Shown here piece by piece: positions 43,603 through 53,736 of a DNA stretch of 64,000 bases. The translations under genes and the position numbers were made by a program. The stretch is from assembly GCF_900109345.1 (NCBI RefSeq), contig NZ_FNZN01000007.1, forward strand, positions 8,930 to 72,929. Direction: 5' to 3'. Within the stretch, counting starts at the first letter, position 1; each line of letters opens with the position of its first letter. The notes below the pieces were generated by a model. The model ran no database searches, was not told the origin of the DNA, and worked only from the letters and a program-made list of their open reading frames with translations. This DNA is from Maribacter orientalis. Lineage in GTDB: Bacteria > Bacteroidota > Bacteroidia > Flavobacteriales > Flavobacteriaceae.

Positions 43603-43880
43603 AGTCTTAGATTTTGAAAATATACATTGCAAAGTTATACCGAATATTAAGAATTATACTACTTAATTTAAGAAGACATATAGATTTGTCAATGCTGTAT
43701 ATTGTATAATCGTTTAATTACATTTTGATAATAAGCCTTCTATAGAATTACTATTATCTTAATTATTTCAGGTATATTTTAAATCTATACAACCTTTGTT
43801 CATAACAGGTTAAAAACTAATTATGTACTTTTCTTAAAGGCTTTATCTAATATGTACCTTTAAATAAAATTTTAGAAAAT

Positions 43881-44285
43881 ATGGACAGATCACAGAAACT
43901 ACTATCGATACGCCCTTTAATTTCTTCAGCCAAAATAGTGCCGAACATGACAGAAGAAGAACGTTTTCAAAACCAGACCTTACGTCCTATATTAAAATTA
44001 CAAAACGATTTATTATTAGCTTCTTTTGAAAATTATATTAAAAAAATGAAGAATACGTTTTATGAGTTCAAGCTCGAAAAACGCATGAATTACATAACTA
44101 AATCAATTCAAAAGGATATTAAATTTCGAAATTCTTTAAAAGGAATGATCACTGGTCAATTTACGATTGAAGAATATGGGGTTTACATTCAAAACTCTTC
44201 AGCTTTAAATAAGCGAATGATGAACATGGTCATTAAACGACTACAAGATCAAATACAATATTTTGGCAAACTTGAATTAGTTTAG
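43881..44285 (+). CDS. Hypothetical protein conserved in Flavobacteriaceae type genomes
   Basis: 134 residues, basic and helical, with no signal peptide. LSIRPLISSAKI, MTEEERFQNQTLRPILKLQNDLLL and a C-terminal basic helix (MNMVIKRLQDQIQYF) are regular. Similar proteins have, as I recall, been called glyoxalase in databases, but I see no glyoxalase motif, so I leave the function open. The end overlaps the convergent DUF2461 gene by nine bases. Confidence 0.7.
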   Translation: MDRSQKLLSIRPLISSAKIVPNMTEEERFQNQTLRPILKLQNDLLLASFENYIKKMKNTFYEFKLEKRMNYITKSIQKDIKFRNSLKGMITGQFTIEEYGVYIQNSSALNKRMMNMVIKRLQDQIQYFGKLELV

Positions 44286-44957
44286 TAGGGACTCTCCATT
44301 TAAATTAGTCGTTAAAATATTACTCATCAAATCAAAATAAGGTTTTATTAATTTAAAACTTTCATCTATTTGGGCAGCGAAATCATTTGACAAAACCTCA
44401 TTATCTGAAAATTTTCTTACAAAAATAAATTGCTTTTTTCTAATAAATTCAATGTTGGGGTCTTCCTTATCGAAACCTTTTGGGGCTGTTTTTAACTCCT
44501 CACCTTCTAACTGTCCCCAAACTTTTTTGAAAGTATCATTTTCGACTATTTCTACCAATTCAGTTGTATCTATCTCCCACTCTTTTCGAATACGTAACAA
44601 ATCCTCTTTTTCTGGATTCCAAAAACCTGTAGCAATAAAACTATTACCAGGTTCTATTTGCAAGTAATAACCACCTCTTCGATGGTTACCAGCTCTAGCA
44701 AAGGAAGCCGAAAAATTACTTTTATATGGGGTTTTATTTTTAGAGAAACGAACATCCCTATAAATTCTAAAAACTTTTAAACGTTCAATTTCATCATGAG
44801 ACTTAAGTTTTTCAAGTATATAATTAAAAAAAAAATTAACTTTTTCAGACTCTATAGTAAATTCCGTTTTATGTTCAGCAAACCACTCTCTATTATTGTT
44901 TTTTTTAAGTGAATTTAAAAATTGGAAGGTACTCTTTGTAATATTCGTTTCTAACAT
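44277..44957 (-). CDS. DUF2461 family protein
   Basis: About 226 residues starting MLETNITKSTFQFL; upstream in-frame codons to 44996 look like a false extension. Typical DUF2461 sequence: NNREWFAEHKTEF, VFRIYRDVRFSKNKTPYK, GGYYLQIEPGNSF, FDKEDPNIEFIRKKQF. The family is common in bacteria; its role is unknown (members were called TIGR02453). Single gene, divergent from cysE. Confidence 0.9.
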   Translation of the reverse strand: MLETNITKSTFQFLNSLKKNNNREWFAEHKTEFTIESEKVNFFFNYILEKLKSHDEIERLKVFRIYRDVRFSKNKTPYKSNFSASFARAGNHRRGGYYLQIEPGNSFIATGFWNPEKEDLLRIRKEWEIDTTELVEIVENDTFKKVWGQLEGEELKTAPKGFDKEDPNIEFIRKKQFIFVRKFSDNEVLSNDFAAQIDESFKLIKPYFDLMSNILTTNLNGESLLN

Positions 44958-45051
44958 ACGACCTAGCTCTTGTGATTTTAAGCTAAAGTTAACCAATAGA
45001 AGAGAAGTACTTTTAGTTATTTGGTTAATTTTGACTAACTAATGTAGAACC

Positions 45052-45843
45052 ATGGACCATCGATCAATAATCGACAAAATAAACGCTCACAAAAAACAGC
45101 CTAACCTTAGATTTCGGTTAAAGAGGAATGTAGAAAAATTCACAGACTTACTTTTTTACACTCTTTTTGATATAGAAACCCCTGTTGCAGACAATTTAGG
45201 TAAACTTCAAGCTCAATTTGATGAGCTTGTAGATTTAGCTTGCTGGCAGAGTGAAAAGCCCTGTAAAAAAGTTTGGGAGAATTATGTAGAAAAGCTACCG
45301 CAAGTTTTAGAAAGCCTAAACCTAGATGCTGAAGCAACTGTAAATTGTGATCCAGCTTCGTTGTCTATAGAAGAAGTTTATATGGCTTATCCAGGTTTTT
45401 ATGCGATTTCTGTTTATCGTTTAGCCCATGAACTATATAAATTCGGATTCCCACTTGTACCAAGGTTAATGACCGAGTATGCTCATAGGCAAACTGGGGT
45501 AGACATTAATCCCGGAGCAAAAATTGGTAATTCATTTCATATCGATCATGGTACTGGTGTCGTTATTGGTGAAACTGCCGTGATAAAGAATGATGTAAAA
45601 ATATATCAAGGTGTAACCCTAGGAGGTCTTTTTGTTGCTAAGAACCTTCAAAAAACAAAACGTCATCCTACCATAGAAAATAACGTAACCATTTATGCAA
45701 ATGCGACTATTTTAGGAGGTAATACGATTATTGGGGCTAATAGTGTAATCGGTGGAAATGCTTGGATTACAGCATCTGTTCCTCCTAATTCAACAGTTTT
45801 TCATACTCCTGAAATTAAAATTAAAACTTTACCCAATGTCTAA
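45052..45843 (+). CDS. cysE: Serine O-acetyltransferase
   Basis: 263 residues. The N-terminal half is helical (50-170), followed by the left-handed hexapeptide helix at about 150-250: [25 protein letters not shown], with the catalytic His in HIDHGTG, then GVTLGGL and [11 protein letters not shown]. It acetylates L-serine with acetyl-CoA, the first step of cysteine synthesis. Its stop overlaps the start of cysM by eight bases, so both enzymes are made together, as in the cysteine synthase complex. Confidence 0.94.
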   Translation: MDHRSIIDKINAHKKQPNLRFRLKRNVEKFTDLLFYTLFDIETPVADNLGKLQAQFDELVDLACWQSEKPCKKVWENYVEKLPQVLESLNLDAEATVNCDPASLSIEEVYMAYPGFYAISVYRLAHELYKFGFPLVPRLMTEYAHRQTGVDINPGAKIGNSFHIDHGTGVVIGETAVIKNDVKIYQGVTLGGLFVAKNLQKTKRHPTIENNVTIYANATILGGNTIIGANSVIGGNAWITASVPPNSTVFHTPEIKIKTLPNV

Positions 45844-46720
45844 TTCTATACTTTCCCTTATTGGTAATACACCTTTGGTAAAATCAAGAGTTCTTAACAC
45901 GAACCCTAATGTTTCGTTATACTTTAAATTAGAGGGCCACAACCCTGGCGGTAGTGTAAAAGACCGTGCAGCATACAATATGATCAAAACTGGAATTGAA
46001 CGTGGCGATTTCAGTACCAATGATAAACTTATTGAAGCTACTAGTGGTAACACTGGCATTGCCTTAGCAATGATAGCAGGTATCTACGGATTAGATATTG
46101 AACTAGTTATGCCCGAAAACGCTACAATTGAACGCGTACAAACGATGCGCGCCTATGGAGCTAAAGTTACTTTAACTTCTAAAGAAGTTGGTATAGAAGG
46201 TGCACGCGATTATGCGGAAAGTAAAGTTGCCAACGAAGGTTACATTATGATGAACCAATTTGGAAATCCTAATAATTGGAAAGCACATTACAAAACTACT
46301 GGCCCTGAAATATGGAAAGATACAGAAGGTAAAATAACTCACTTCGTTTCTTCTATGGGCACCACTGGCACTATAATGGGTACTTCAACTTTTTTGAAAG
46401 AACAGAATAATGATATACAGATAGTAGGTGTTCAACCTTGTGATAATGCAAGTATACCTGGTATACGCAAATGGCCAAAAGAATATTTACCTAAAATTTT
46501 TGATGCTAAAAAGGTAGATAGGATAATGGAAGTTAATGAGGAAGAAGCTAAATCTATGGCAAAAAGACTTGCCAAAGAAGAAGGGATTTTTTCTGGGATG
46601 AGTAGTGGCGGAGCCGCTACTGTCGCTTTACGCTTAGCTGAAGAATTGGATAATGGTGTTATTGTTTCAATTGTCTGTGATCGTGGCGATCGGTACCTTT
46701 CATCGAACCTATTCGATTAA
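45836..46720 (+). CDS. cysM: Cysteine synthase B (O-acetylserine sulfhydrylase)
   Basis: 294 residues, starting [15 protein letters not shown] at 45836 (the frame is open to 45752, but those codons overlap cysE in another frame). PLP enzyme fold [16 protein letters not shown] with the PLP lysine, [12 protein letters not shown] (Asn and Thr contacts), [11 protein letters not shown] (phosphate cup) and [23 protein letters not shown] is typical of CysM rather than CysK. Makes cysteine from O-acetylserine and sulfide or thiosulfate. Confidence 0.93.
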   Translation: MSNSILSLIGNTPLVKSRVLNTNPNVSLYFKLEGHNPGGSVKDRAAYNMIKTGIERGDFSTNDKLIEATSGNTGIALAMIAGIYGLDIELVMPENATIERVQTMRAYGAKVTLTSKEVGIEGARDYAESKVANEGYIMMNQFGNPNNWKAHYKTTGPEIWKDTEGKITHFVSSMGTTGTIMGTSTFLKEQNNDIQIVGVQPCDNASIPGIRKWPKEYLPKIFDAKKVDRIMEVNEEEAKSMAKRLAKEEGIFSGMSSGGAATVALRLAEELDNGVIVSIVCDRGDRYLSSNLFD

Positions 46721-46763
46721 TTAAAATCACTTAAATTATTATAGAATATAAAGAAACGAACAC

Positions 46764-47858
46764 CTACAACCACTTTTTCTTTTTAAAGTAAAACATCATT
46801 CCTATAAAAAGAGCAATCATAACTGCCCAAACATAGTAGTAGCCATTTTTAGTATGCAATTCTGGCATATGATCAAAGTTCATTCCATAAATACCTGCAA
46901 TAAATGTTAGTGGTATAAAAATAGAGGCCATTATGGTCAACACTTTCATTACCTCATTCATTTTATTACTCATATTACTCATATACATCTCCATTAAACT
47001 CATAGACATTTCACGGTATATCTGTAAACTCTCATTAATTTCAACGGTATGATCGTGAACATCCCTTAAAAAAAGCTTTGTGTCTTTTGTAATCAAAGGG
47101 TTTTCAGAATCTATTAATCTACTGATCAATTCTTTTGCAGGGTAAATCCATCGTCTTATCTTAAGTACTTCTTTTTTTAATTGTTGAATATTCTTTGCAA
47201 CGATAGGTTCTGGATTATTATATACCTCTTCTTCTAAGATTTCAATTCTATTGTTTAAATTTTCGATGGCTAAAAAGTAATTATCGACTATCGCATCTAA
47301 TAAAGCGAAGAATAGATAATCAGCTCCTCTTGTTCTAATACGGCCAAGTTTACCGGTTATCCGGTCTCTTAATCCATTAAAAACATCTGCTTTTACTTCT
47401 TGAAAGACTAAAACTGTGTTCTCAAGCAGCACAATGGCAATATGCTCACCAATAATCTCATCTTCCTCAGATATGTAAAGCATTCTAAAAACAGCGAAGA
47501 TATAATCATCATATTCATCAATTTTCGGTCGTTGTTCTGTGTTTACAATATCCTCTAATACTAAAGGATTTAAATTAAAATGTTTACCAAGTCGTTCTAT
47601 AAAAGGTTCATCAGAAATACCAACAACATTTACCCATGAAATTTTATCTCGTCTATCTTCTGTTATAAATTCCTCGAGATCTTTAAAATCCTTGGTTTCA
47701 AAATTATCAGTATTGTACGTAGTACTATAAATTATGCTATCGCTAGGTTCCTTATCGCCCATATAACTAATGGTACCAGGCGCTTTTCCCATTTTATTCT
47801 GTTGGCGAGATTTTTTCTTCTTTCTCTTAGGGAAGTTTAGCTTTTTATTTGAAGCCAT
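46764..47858 (-). CDS. corA: CorA-family magnesium/cobalt transporter
   Basis: 364 residues. A long cytoplasmic domain with a helical stretch (about 200-300), then two membrane helices at the end. The selectivity signature YGMNF (GMN) is just after the first helix, in IAGIYGMNFDHMPEL. The C-terminus is basic (KKKKWL), as usual in CorA. It forms a pentameric channel moving Mg2+ or Co2+ into the cell. The basic N-terminus (KRKKKKSRQQ) is longer than in the E. coli protein. Single gene. Confidence 0.92.
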   Translation of the reverse strand: MASNKKLNFPKRKKKKSRQQNKMGKAPGTISYMGDKEPSDSIIYSTTYNTDNFETKDFKDLEEFITEDRRDKISWVNVVGISDEPFIERLGKHFNLNPLVLEDIVNTEQRPKIDEYDDYIFAVFRMLYISEEDEIIGEHIAIVLLENTVLVFQEVKADVFNGLRDRITGKLGRIRTRGADYLFFALLDAIVDNYFLAIENLNNRIEILEEEVYNNPEPIVAKNIQQLKKEVLKIRRWIYPAKELISRLIDSENPLITKDTKLFLRDVHDHTVEINESLQIYREMSMSLMEMYMSNMSNKMNEVMKVLTIMASIFIPLTFIAGIYGMNFDHMPELHTKNGYYYVWAVMIALFIGMMFYFKKKKWL

Positions 47859-47893
47859 AGATGATTTTTTTTTAAATATAATAAAACTGCTAT

Positions 47894-48679
47894 CTAACCA
47901 TTAAATTTTAGTTGGTTTAATAGTAGTCCTGATCCTGGTGCAATCGTTTTTAACTTTAAATCAGAGCTTGGTTCTAACGATAATTTAATTTGATTTAAGG
48001 TAAGTTCATTTTTACCCAATTGAACCAAAACTCCCATTATCATTCGTATTTGATAACGCATAAAACCTTTTCCCTTAATTTTCAATATATAACTACTTTC
48101 AGGGAAAAAATTAGCTGTTAAAATATCATTTTTTTCAATGCAACAAGATTCAATTGTACGAACTGTTTTAGTATTCGGCTTAAGACCTGCGGTATATATT
48201 GAAAAATCATGCCTACCAACAAACAATTCGGACCCTTGCTTCATGATTTCTAAATTAAGGTCTTCTAAATAATTGGTTATGAAAGGTGCACTAAACGGAT
48301 GATTTTTACATCCGAAGGAAAAGAAATAAAAATACTCTTTTATTTTACTATCCTTAATTATGTTGAAGTCTTGACTTACAGGCTCTATAGAAAGTAAACG
48401 AATATCGGAAGGAAGATTTTTATTAAAATCTAGTATGAAGCTATCTAAATCTTTTAACTCCTCTCCCAAAAAAAGCTCGAAAGCACCATCTAAAGAAGAT
48501 ACTTTAGCATCTGTTCTACCAGCACCTAATATCTTATAAGTTCTATCCGGAAATAAAAATTCAAACGTTTTGTTCAACATACTAACTATTGTGCGTTGTT
48601 TTGGTTGCAACTGCCAACCACTGAATCTAAATCCCAAATACTGCAAACGCACCAAATAGCAAAAACGGTTAATCTTCAT
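47894..48679 (-). CDS. truA: tRNA pseudouridine synthase A-like protein
   Basis: 261 residues from MKINRFCYLVRLQYLG at 48679; the frame is open to 48847, but the extra residues do not fit the family. The TruA fold is recognisable: YLGFRFSGWQLQPKQRTI, GRTDA with the catalytic Asp, NKNLPSDIRLL and GFMRYQIRMIMG. TruA modifies U38-40 of the anticodon stem. The residues after the catalytic Asp (KVSSLDGAF) differ from the usual GVHA, so it may be a divergent paralog with another target. I keep the symbol with caution. Confidence 0.82.
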   Translation of the reverse strand: MKINRFCYLVRLQYLGFRFSGWQLQPKQRTIVSMLNKTFEFLFPDRTYKILGAGRTDAKVSSLDGAFELFLGEELKDLDSFILDFNKNLPSDIRLLSIEPVSQDFNIIKDSKIKEYFYFFSFGCKNHPFSAPFITNYLEDLNLEIMKQGSELFVGRHDFSIYTAGLKPNTKTVRTIESCCIEKNDILTANFFPESSYILKIKGKGFMRYQIRMIMGVLVQLGKNELTLNQIKLSLEPSSDLKLKTIAPGSGLLLNQLKFNG

Positions 48680-49026
48680 GGTGGTAAAAATAAATACAAT
48701 ACATGTAACCCTGTATATTTTATTAAAAATACTCTTGCGTTTACTCTTCTTTCTAAATTCGAGATATAAAATATAAGCCCGCCAATAACTATATAAATTT
48801 ATTAGTCCCGCATTCATATTAGTTTCATGTCCCTTTATTTTAAACATATTACGGATTATTAATATTATTTATCACTAGAGATAGTAATACTAAAGTTTGA
48901 ATTATTTAGATTTAAGGTATTGAACAACAAAGTATACTGTTTATCGAATTGTTTAAAATAAAGGGAAAACATAGCCGTTCTTGAAAGAAAACTAATGGTT
49001 CCCCAAGGCCATGAAATCTATTTAAA
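48680..49026. other. Intergenic region between truA and a membrane protein gene
   Basis: 347 bases. The truA frame continues open for a further 56 codons to the left but without a family match. The rest is A/T-rich and should hold promoters for the two divergent genes; I see no clear consensus box, terminator or small ORF. Confidence 0.5.
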
Positions 49027-49509
49027 ATGAATTTTATTAAAGGAATACTAACATGGAAACGTACATTAATTTTGTCCGTTGGTATATTGTTGCTATTAAA
49101 CATTTTCAGTTTTTACGGGCTTTACACAAATAAGTTTTATTTCTTTAAAATTGATAATTACATATTTCCTATACTATCAATTGTACATATTGTTTTTCTA
49201 TACGTGTTATGGTTTAAGATAAAGGAAGATGAATTGAGCGATCCACCAATGCGAACACTTGAATATGTTCTATACATTATCTCATTGGTTTATGTTTACA
49301 AACTTGTTGAAACTATTATCATTTTATTAAGTTATAATGACTTTGATAATCACTTAATACCCGGCACTTTTTTACCCTTAGGATATTTTATGCTGTTACT
49401 ATACATTTTGCTTCTATTGGTTACTTATTTAGCTATAGACTATAGAAAAAAAATAGTAGGCACCTATCTTTTCGATGATATGAATCAACATGTTGATCAT
49501 TGGAAGTAA
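49027..49509 (+). CDS. Hypothetical membrane protein, four helices
   Basis: 160 residues with membrane segments at about 10-30, 45-63, 78-100 and 115-137 and a charged C-terminus with IDYRKKIVGTYLFDD. No recognised family. Divergent from truA and followed by a good terminator. Not an obvious partner of any neighbour. Confidence 0.65.
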   Translation: MNFIKGILTWKRTLILSVGILLLLNIFSFYGLYTNKFYFFKIDNYIFPILSIVHIVFLYVLWFKIKEDELSDPPMRTLEYVLYIISLVYVYKLVETIIILLSYNDFDNHLIPGTFLPLGYFMLLLYILLLLVTYLAIDYRKKIVGTYLFDDMNQHVDHWK

Positions 49510-49533
49510 GTAACAAAACAGATAATAAAAAAA

Positions 49534-49560
49534 CCTCGGTAATACTTACCGAGGATTTTT
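49534..49560 (+). terminator. Terminator of the four-helix membrane protein gene
   Basis: A 9-bp stem CCTCGGTAA (49534-49542) with TTACCGAGG (49546-49554) and loop TAC, followed by ATTTTTT, 25 bases after the stop codon. Confidence 0.92.
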
Positions 49561-49744
49561 TGTTTTATACTTTCTGTTAGAATAAGTGATAACTACTGAT
49601 TAGCTCTAAAGTAAACAGGCTGTAAAATAGTTAAAACCTTGAGTTAAAATGAAACTACCATTGTTGTTTTAAGTAACCCCTATAATAGAAGTTCGTTTAT
49701 TTTTTAACTTTCTACCCATCAAATATAAAACTTTAGGTACTATG

Positions 49745-49780
49745 AAAAAAAAGCCCTTTCAATTTTGAAAGGGCTTTTTT
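49745..49780 (-). terminator. Terminator of the MoxR/VWA operon
   Basis: A 16-bp perfect stem (49747-49762 with 49765-49780) with a two-base loop and, on the minus strand, a T run, 5 bases after the stop of the AAA+ gene. It is symmetrical and may work both ways. Confidence 0.93.
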
Positions 49781-49784
49781 CTCT

Positions 49785-51248
49785 TTAAATATCCTTTAAG
49801 AAACTACTGTAGAGATCTTTGAATTCAAAACCATCAGTAAATCTTTGTTTATTTAATTTTTTATGGGACACCAAACCCCACAACAACAACTCTTTCAGAA
49901 AATAAACATCCTTTTCATTATAATCTGTTTGATACTCTTTTATAAGCTGATTTAATGCAGGTATACTATCTAATGCCCGCTTATATTCCTCATCTGTGAA
50001 ATCATCCATTAATTCAAAACCTTCACCTTGAAAAAACCAATGTAGTAATTCATCATAAACAGTTGCCTCATCTTTACGTTCCAACTTATTTATTTTAGGG
50101 AAGTATTTAGGAAAAAGTGATTTTACCGCATCATCTATTAAAATACCTGCAACACCGTCCGCACCTTCCTGCTCTCCTTCGTATACTAATTCAATCTTAC
50201 CTGTAATAGAAGGTATCACTCCTAGAAAATCACTTAAACGAACCATCGTATGGTCACCACCGTTCAATAAAGACCTACGTTCTGCAGTACTTAACAGATT
50301 TTCAAACGCTGTTATACTAGTTCTTGCGCTCACTCCACTTTTAGCGTCTACATATTCGCTTTCACGAGCTTCAAAACTAATCTGCTCCAATAAGTCTTTT
50401 GCCAAATCGGGCACATAAATACTTTCTACCTGCCTAGCATCTAATTTAGATTCTTGTTCGGTAATTTTACGTGCAGTTTCAATATCGTCTGGGTAGTGCG
50501 TTAAAATTTGTGAACCGATTCTATCCTTCAATGGAGTAACGATACTACCCCTATTGGTATAATCTTCAGGGTTAGCAGTGAAAATAAACTGTAGGTCTAA
50601 AGGTAATCTCAATTTAAAACCACGAATTTGTATATCACCTTCTTGTAAGATATTAAATAGCGATACTTGAATACGTGCTTGTAAATCGGGTAATTCGTTA
50701 ATTACGAATATACAACGGTTGGCACGCGGTATCATACCGAAATGAATGACACGGTCATCAGCGTAAGAAAGTTTTAAATTTGCTGCCTTTATGGGATCAA
50801 CATCACCAATCAAATCAGCTACTGTAACATCTGGTGTAGCTAATTTTTCAAAGAATCTATCATCTCTATGTAACCATGAAATAGGAGTATCATCCCCTTT
50901 TTCATCAATAAGTTCAAGAGCATAACGTGACATTGGTTTAAGTGGGTCATCATTAATTTCAGAACCTTCTACAACTGGGATCCACTCATCTAATAGGTTA
51001 ACCATTAATCTGGCCAAACGAGTTTTCGCTTGTCCTCGCAGTCCTAAAAGATTTATATTATGTCTCGATAAAATAGCACGTTCCAACTCTGGAATAACCG
51101 AATCTTCATAACCCCAAACTCCTTTAAATGAATCTTTTCCAGCTATAATATTCTCACGAAGATTATCCCTAAGCTCATCTTTTATCTTTTTGGTTTGATA
51201 TCCGGCCTTTACTAATTGACCTAATGTCTTTATTTCTGTATGTTTCAT
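49785..51248 (-). CDS. MoxR/magnesium-chelatase-type AAA+ ATPase
   Basis: 487 residues. AAA+ domain: Walker A GLRGQAKT (about 73-80), a Walker B-like FVINELPDL, sensor 1 FIFTANPEDYTNRG and arginine-finger region LKDRIGSQIL. The C-terminal helices resemble the lid of MoxR/BchI ATPases. The gene before it codes for a VWA protein; such pairs act as chaperone-like machines in metal insertion or assembly. There is no chlorophyll pathway here, so chelatase activity itself is unlikely. A 162-base gap separates the two genes. Confidence 0.85.
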   Translation of the reverse strand: MKHTEIKTLGQLVKAGYQTKKIKDELRDNLRENIIAGKDSFKGVWGYEDSVIPELERAILSRHNINLLGLRGQAKTRLARLMVNLLDEWIPVVEGSEINDDPLKPMSRYALELIDEKGDDTPISWLHRDDRFFEKLATPDVTVADLIGDVDPIKAANLKLSYADDRVIHFGMIPRANRCIFVINELPDLQARIQVSLFNILQEGDIQIRGFKLRLPLDLQFIFTANPEDYTNRGSIVTPLKDRIGSQILTHYPDDIETARKITEQESKLDARQVESIYVPDLAKDLLEQISFEARESEYVDAKSGVSARTSITAFENLLSTAERRSLLNGGDHTMVRLSDFLGVIPSITGKIELVYEGEQEGADGVAGILIDDAVKSLFPKYFPKINKLERKDEATVYDELLHWFFQGEGFELMDDFTDEEYKRALDSIPALNQLIKEYQTDYNEKDVYFLKELLLWGLVSHKKLNKQRFTDGFEFKDLYSSFLKDI

Positions 51249-51410
51249 TTTTTAAAATCGTTGTTCGTTGTCAGTGGCATGTTGATGATATATTGCTTCA
51301 TCTTGAAGCCATTTTTTTTAATTTTAATATCTAAGAAAAGAAATCATAATTAGTAAACAAGAATGGCGAAAGATTTTTATTCACTATTCTTGTTTACTAA
51401 TTAATCAATT

Positions 51411-52562
51411 CTATTTTAGTCTCTTCTTTCTGTTTGCTTCATAATCTTCAAATATCATTTCACCCAAACCTTTAAGTCCTGTAAAAAATGCTTTGCCTTT
51501 ATTAGCTTCCGTAAAATGACGGATAAATTGCATTAAATAAGGGTCTTGCGCAATCATAAATGTCGTAATAGGAATATGTATTTTGCGTGCTTGCCGCGCC
51601 ATATTGTAACATTTCTCTACAATAAAATCATCTAAACCAACACTATTCTTGTAATAAGTACCATCGGGCATACGCAAACAACTAGGTTTACCATCGGTTA
51701 TCATAAAAATCTGTTTGTTGGTATTACGTTTTCTGCGTAACATATCCATTGCTAATTGAAGTCCTGCAACCGTATTCGTATGGTAAGGCCCAACTTTTAA
51801 ATAAGGTAAATCTTTAATAGGAATCGGCCAGGCATCGTTACCGAACACAAGTATATCTAAGGTATCTTTCGGGTACCTCGTAGTGATGAGTTCTGCCAAT
51901 GCCATCGCCACTTTTTTTGCGGGAGTTATACGGTCTTCTCCATATAAAATCATACTATGGCTAATATCAATCATTAGGACGGTACTCATTTGGGCTTTGT
52001 GTTGCGTGTCCTCAACTACCAAATCTTCCTCACTTAGTTGAAAATTACCTATACCATGATTAATTTGAGCATTTTTAAGACTTTCGGTCATTGAAATATG
52101 CTCCAAACCATCGCCATAGCGATATTCTCTAAAATCACCGGTGTGTTCATCTCCTTGTCCAGATTTACCGGTTTTATGATTTCCAGAGCCACTTCGCTTT
52201 ATTTTTCCGAATATTTGGTCTAATGCACGTTTACGAATAATACGTTCCATTTTAGCGGTAATCGAAATATCTCCACCGTCTGATCCTTCTTCTCCTTCTT
52301 CACCATCTCCACCACCATCTTTAAATTCTTCTCGTATATAGCCCTTGGACTTTAAATCTTCTATAAAATCATCAATTGTATATTCTTCTGTAGTCAATTC
52401 ATATTCTTTATCCAACTCACGCAGCCAGTCGATTGCTTCGTCAAAATCGCCAGAAGTATGTGTTATAAGCTCTTGAAAAATATCAAAAAGTTTATCAAAT
52501 ATTGATTGCTCGGGTGCCTCGTAAGTTTCGAAACGAAAACCATTTCTTACATTCATTGCCAT
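51411..52562 (-). CDS. VWA-domain protein, partner of the AAA+ ATPase
   Basis: 383 residues, soluble. A helical N-terminus, an acidic Gly-rich linker (DGGGDGEEGEEGSDGGD), and a VWA domain at about 190-365 with MIDAS DISHS, a Thr in NTVAGLQLAMD and MITDGKPS. The C-terminus is basic (NRKKRLK). It fits the ChlD/CoxE-like partners of MoxR ATPases. The Gly/Asp linker and basic tail suggest flexible contacts. First gene of the pair. Confidence 0.87.
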   Translation of the reverse strand: MAMNVRNGFRFETYEAPEQSIFDKLFDIFQELITHTSGDFDEAIDWLRELDKEYELTTEEYTIDDFIEDLKSKGYIREEFKDGGGDGEEGEEGSDGGDISITAKMERIIRKRALDQIFGKIKRSGSGNHKTGKSGQGDEHTGDFREYRYGDGLEHISMTESLKNAQINHGIGNFQLSEEDLVVEDTQHKAQMSTVLMIDISHSMILYGEDRITPAKKVAMALAELITTRYPKDTLDILVFGNDAWPIPIKDLPYLKVGPYHTNTVAGLQLAMDMLRRKRNTNKQIFMITDGKPSCLRMPDGTYYKNSVGLDDFIVEKCYNMARQARKIHIPITTFMIAQDPYLMQFIRHFTEANKGKAFFTGLKGLGEMIFEDYEANRKKRLK

Positions 52563-52860
52563 AGTATAAAATTAACACATTTACATTGCATACCCTTGTA
52601 ATTTAAGAAACGTTAACGTTGTTGTTCAACTTGTAGGTTGGTTTTAAGTTTTTAGAATTTAGTAATGAATACAAGTATTCGACTAACTATAAAAGGATAA
52701 ACTATTTAGTCTGTAGTGAAGGCTTTTCATTACGATTGAGTATGCAAAATTTTTATGCAATAATTTCAAGAAATAAAGTGATTTCGGATAAACAAAGCTA
52801 ATTCGTAACTTATCATATGTAAAGATTAGGAAACAAAGTTGGTATATTATTTATAACTAA
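52563..52860. other. Intergenic region before the DUF1853 gene
   Basis: 298 bases between divergent genes, followed by an open but start-less stretch (52861-53019) that belongs to the DUF1853 frame. It holds a 12-base palindrome AACGTTAACGTT (52609-52620) about 50 bases upstream of the VWA gene start, possibly an operator. No other signal seen. Confidence 0.45.
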
Positions 52861-53019
52861 TTAAATTGTACGCTGAGCTTAGCCGATGATTCTTTAATAA
52901 AAAAACAAAATCCCATCAACAATCAACTAACAAACATCAACCAATTCAAAGATTTTTTAAACACGCCGGTTATATGGGACCATACACAGTTTGGAATCGA
53001 GCAGTTTGAATTTCCAAAG

Positions 53020-53736
53020 GTGGATTTGTCGGACTTCTCCCCTGCTCCCATCCCAGAAAATTTACGATTGGGTCATCAAATAGAAGTTGTCTGCAAACAG
53101 TTGCTAGACCATTCATTACAATATGAAGTGCTAGTTTATAATTTACCCATACGGGAAGGAAAACAAACTTTAGGGGAAATTGATTTTATACTGAAGGATG
53201 TCGCAACAAAACAAATCATACATGTAGAACTAACCTATAAATTCTATATTATAAACCCTGATATCAAGGAACCCTTACATCAACTGATAGGACCAAACAA
53301 ACGTGATACTTTCTTTATGAAAATGGAGAAAATAAAGAACAAGCAATTTGCCTTATTGCATTCTGAAGCTGGTACAACAGCATTGTCCGATAAAGGTATT
53401 GCTATTGCTAACCTGGTACATCAAACTTGTTTTAAAGTACAACTTTTTAAACCCTATAAAGTAGACGCGTTATATCTAAACCCATTAAACCAAAATTGTG
53501 TTGTTGGGTATTGGCTACGATTATCAGACTTTAACACCAATGCGTTTACACTGTTCCAATTTTATATTCCCAATAAAAGCCAATGGGTTTTATACCCTGA
53601 TACCACCAATAGTTGGACTTCTCATGCAGACACATTATTAACAATCGAAAAACAGTTGTTTAAACAAAATTCACCCATGGTTTGGATGAGAAAAAGTGAA
53701 ACAGAATTTGAGAAGTTTTTTGTGGTGTGGTGGTGA
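53020..53736 (+). CDS. DUF1853 family protein
   Basis: 238 residues from a GTG, but the homologous sequence begins earlier: in frame upstream, DFLNTPVIWDH and QFGIEQFEFPK read as the normal N-terminus of this family, and the frame is open back to 52861. No ATG, GTG or TTG lies in that upstream part, so the true start is a rarer codon or was lost. Family marks are TLGEIDFILKD, HVELTYKFYI and IGPNKRDTFFMKMEKI. These resemble PD-(D/E)xK nuclease-like pieces (E-x-D with E-x-x-K), but activity is unproven. Confidence 0.75.
   Translation: MDLSDFSPAPIPENLRLGHQIEVVCKQLLDHSLQYEVLVYNLPIREGKQTLGEIDFILKDVATKQIIHVELTYKFYIINPDIKEPLHQLIGPNKRDTFFMKMEKIKNKQFALLHSEAGTTALSDKGIAIANLVHQTCFKVQLFKPYKVDALYLNPLNQNCVVGYWLRLSDFNTNAFTLFQFYIPNKSQWVLYPDTTNSWTSHADTLLTIEKQLFKQNSPMVWMRKSETEFEKFFVVWW

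Noticed and set aside
48680..48847. N-terminal extension of truA
   Set aside because: The added residues are basic/hydrophobic and unlike any TruA; the internal ATG fits the family start.
49785..52562. Chlorophyll-type magnesium chelatase
   Set aside because: Only the AAA+ and VWA subunits are present and there is no large chelatase or tetrapyrrole gene; a MoxR/VWA pair fits better.
52886..52899. ATG upstream of the DUF1853 gene
   Set aside because: It is out of frame and meets TAA after three codons, so it cannot be the start without a frameshift.
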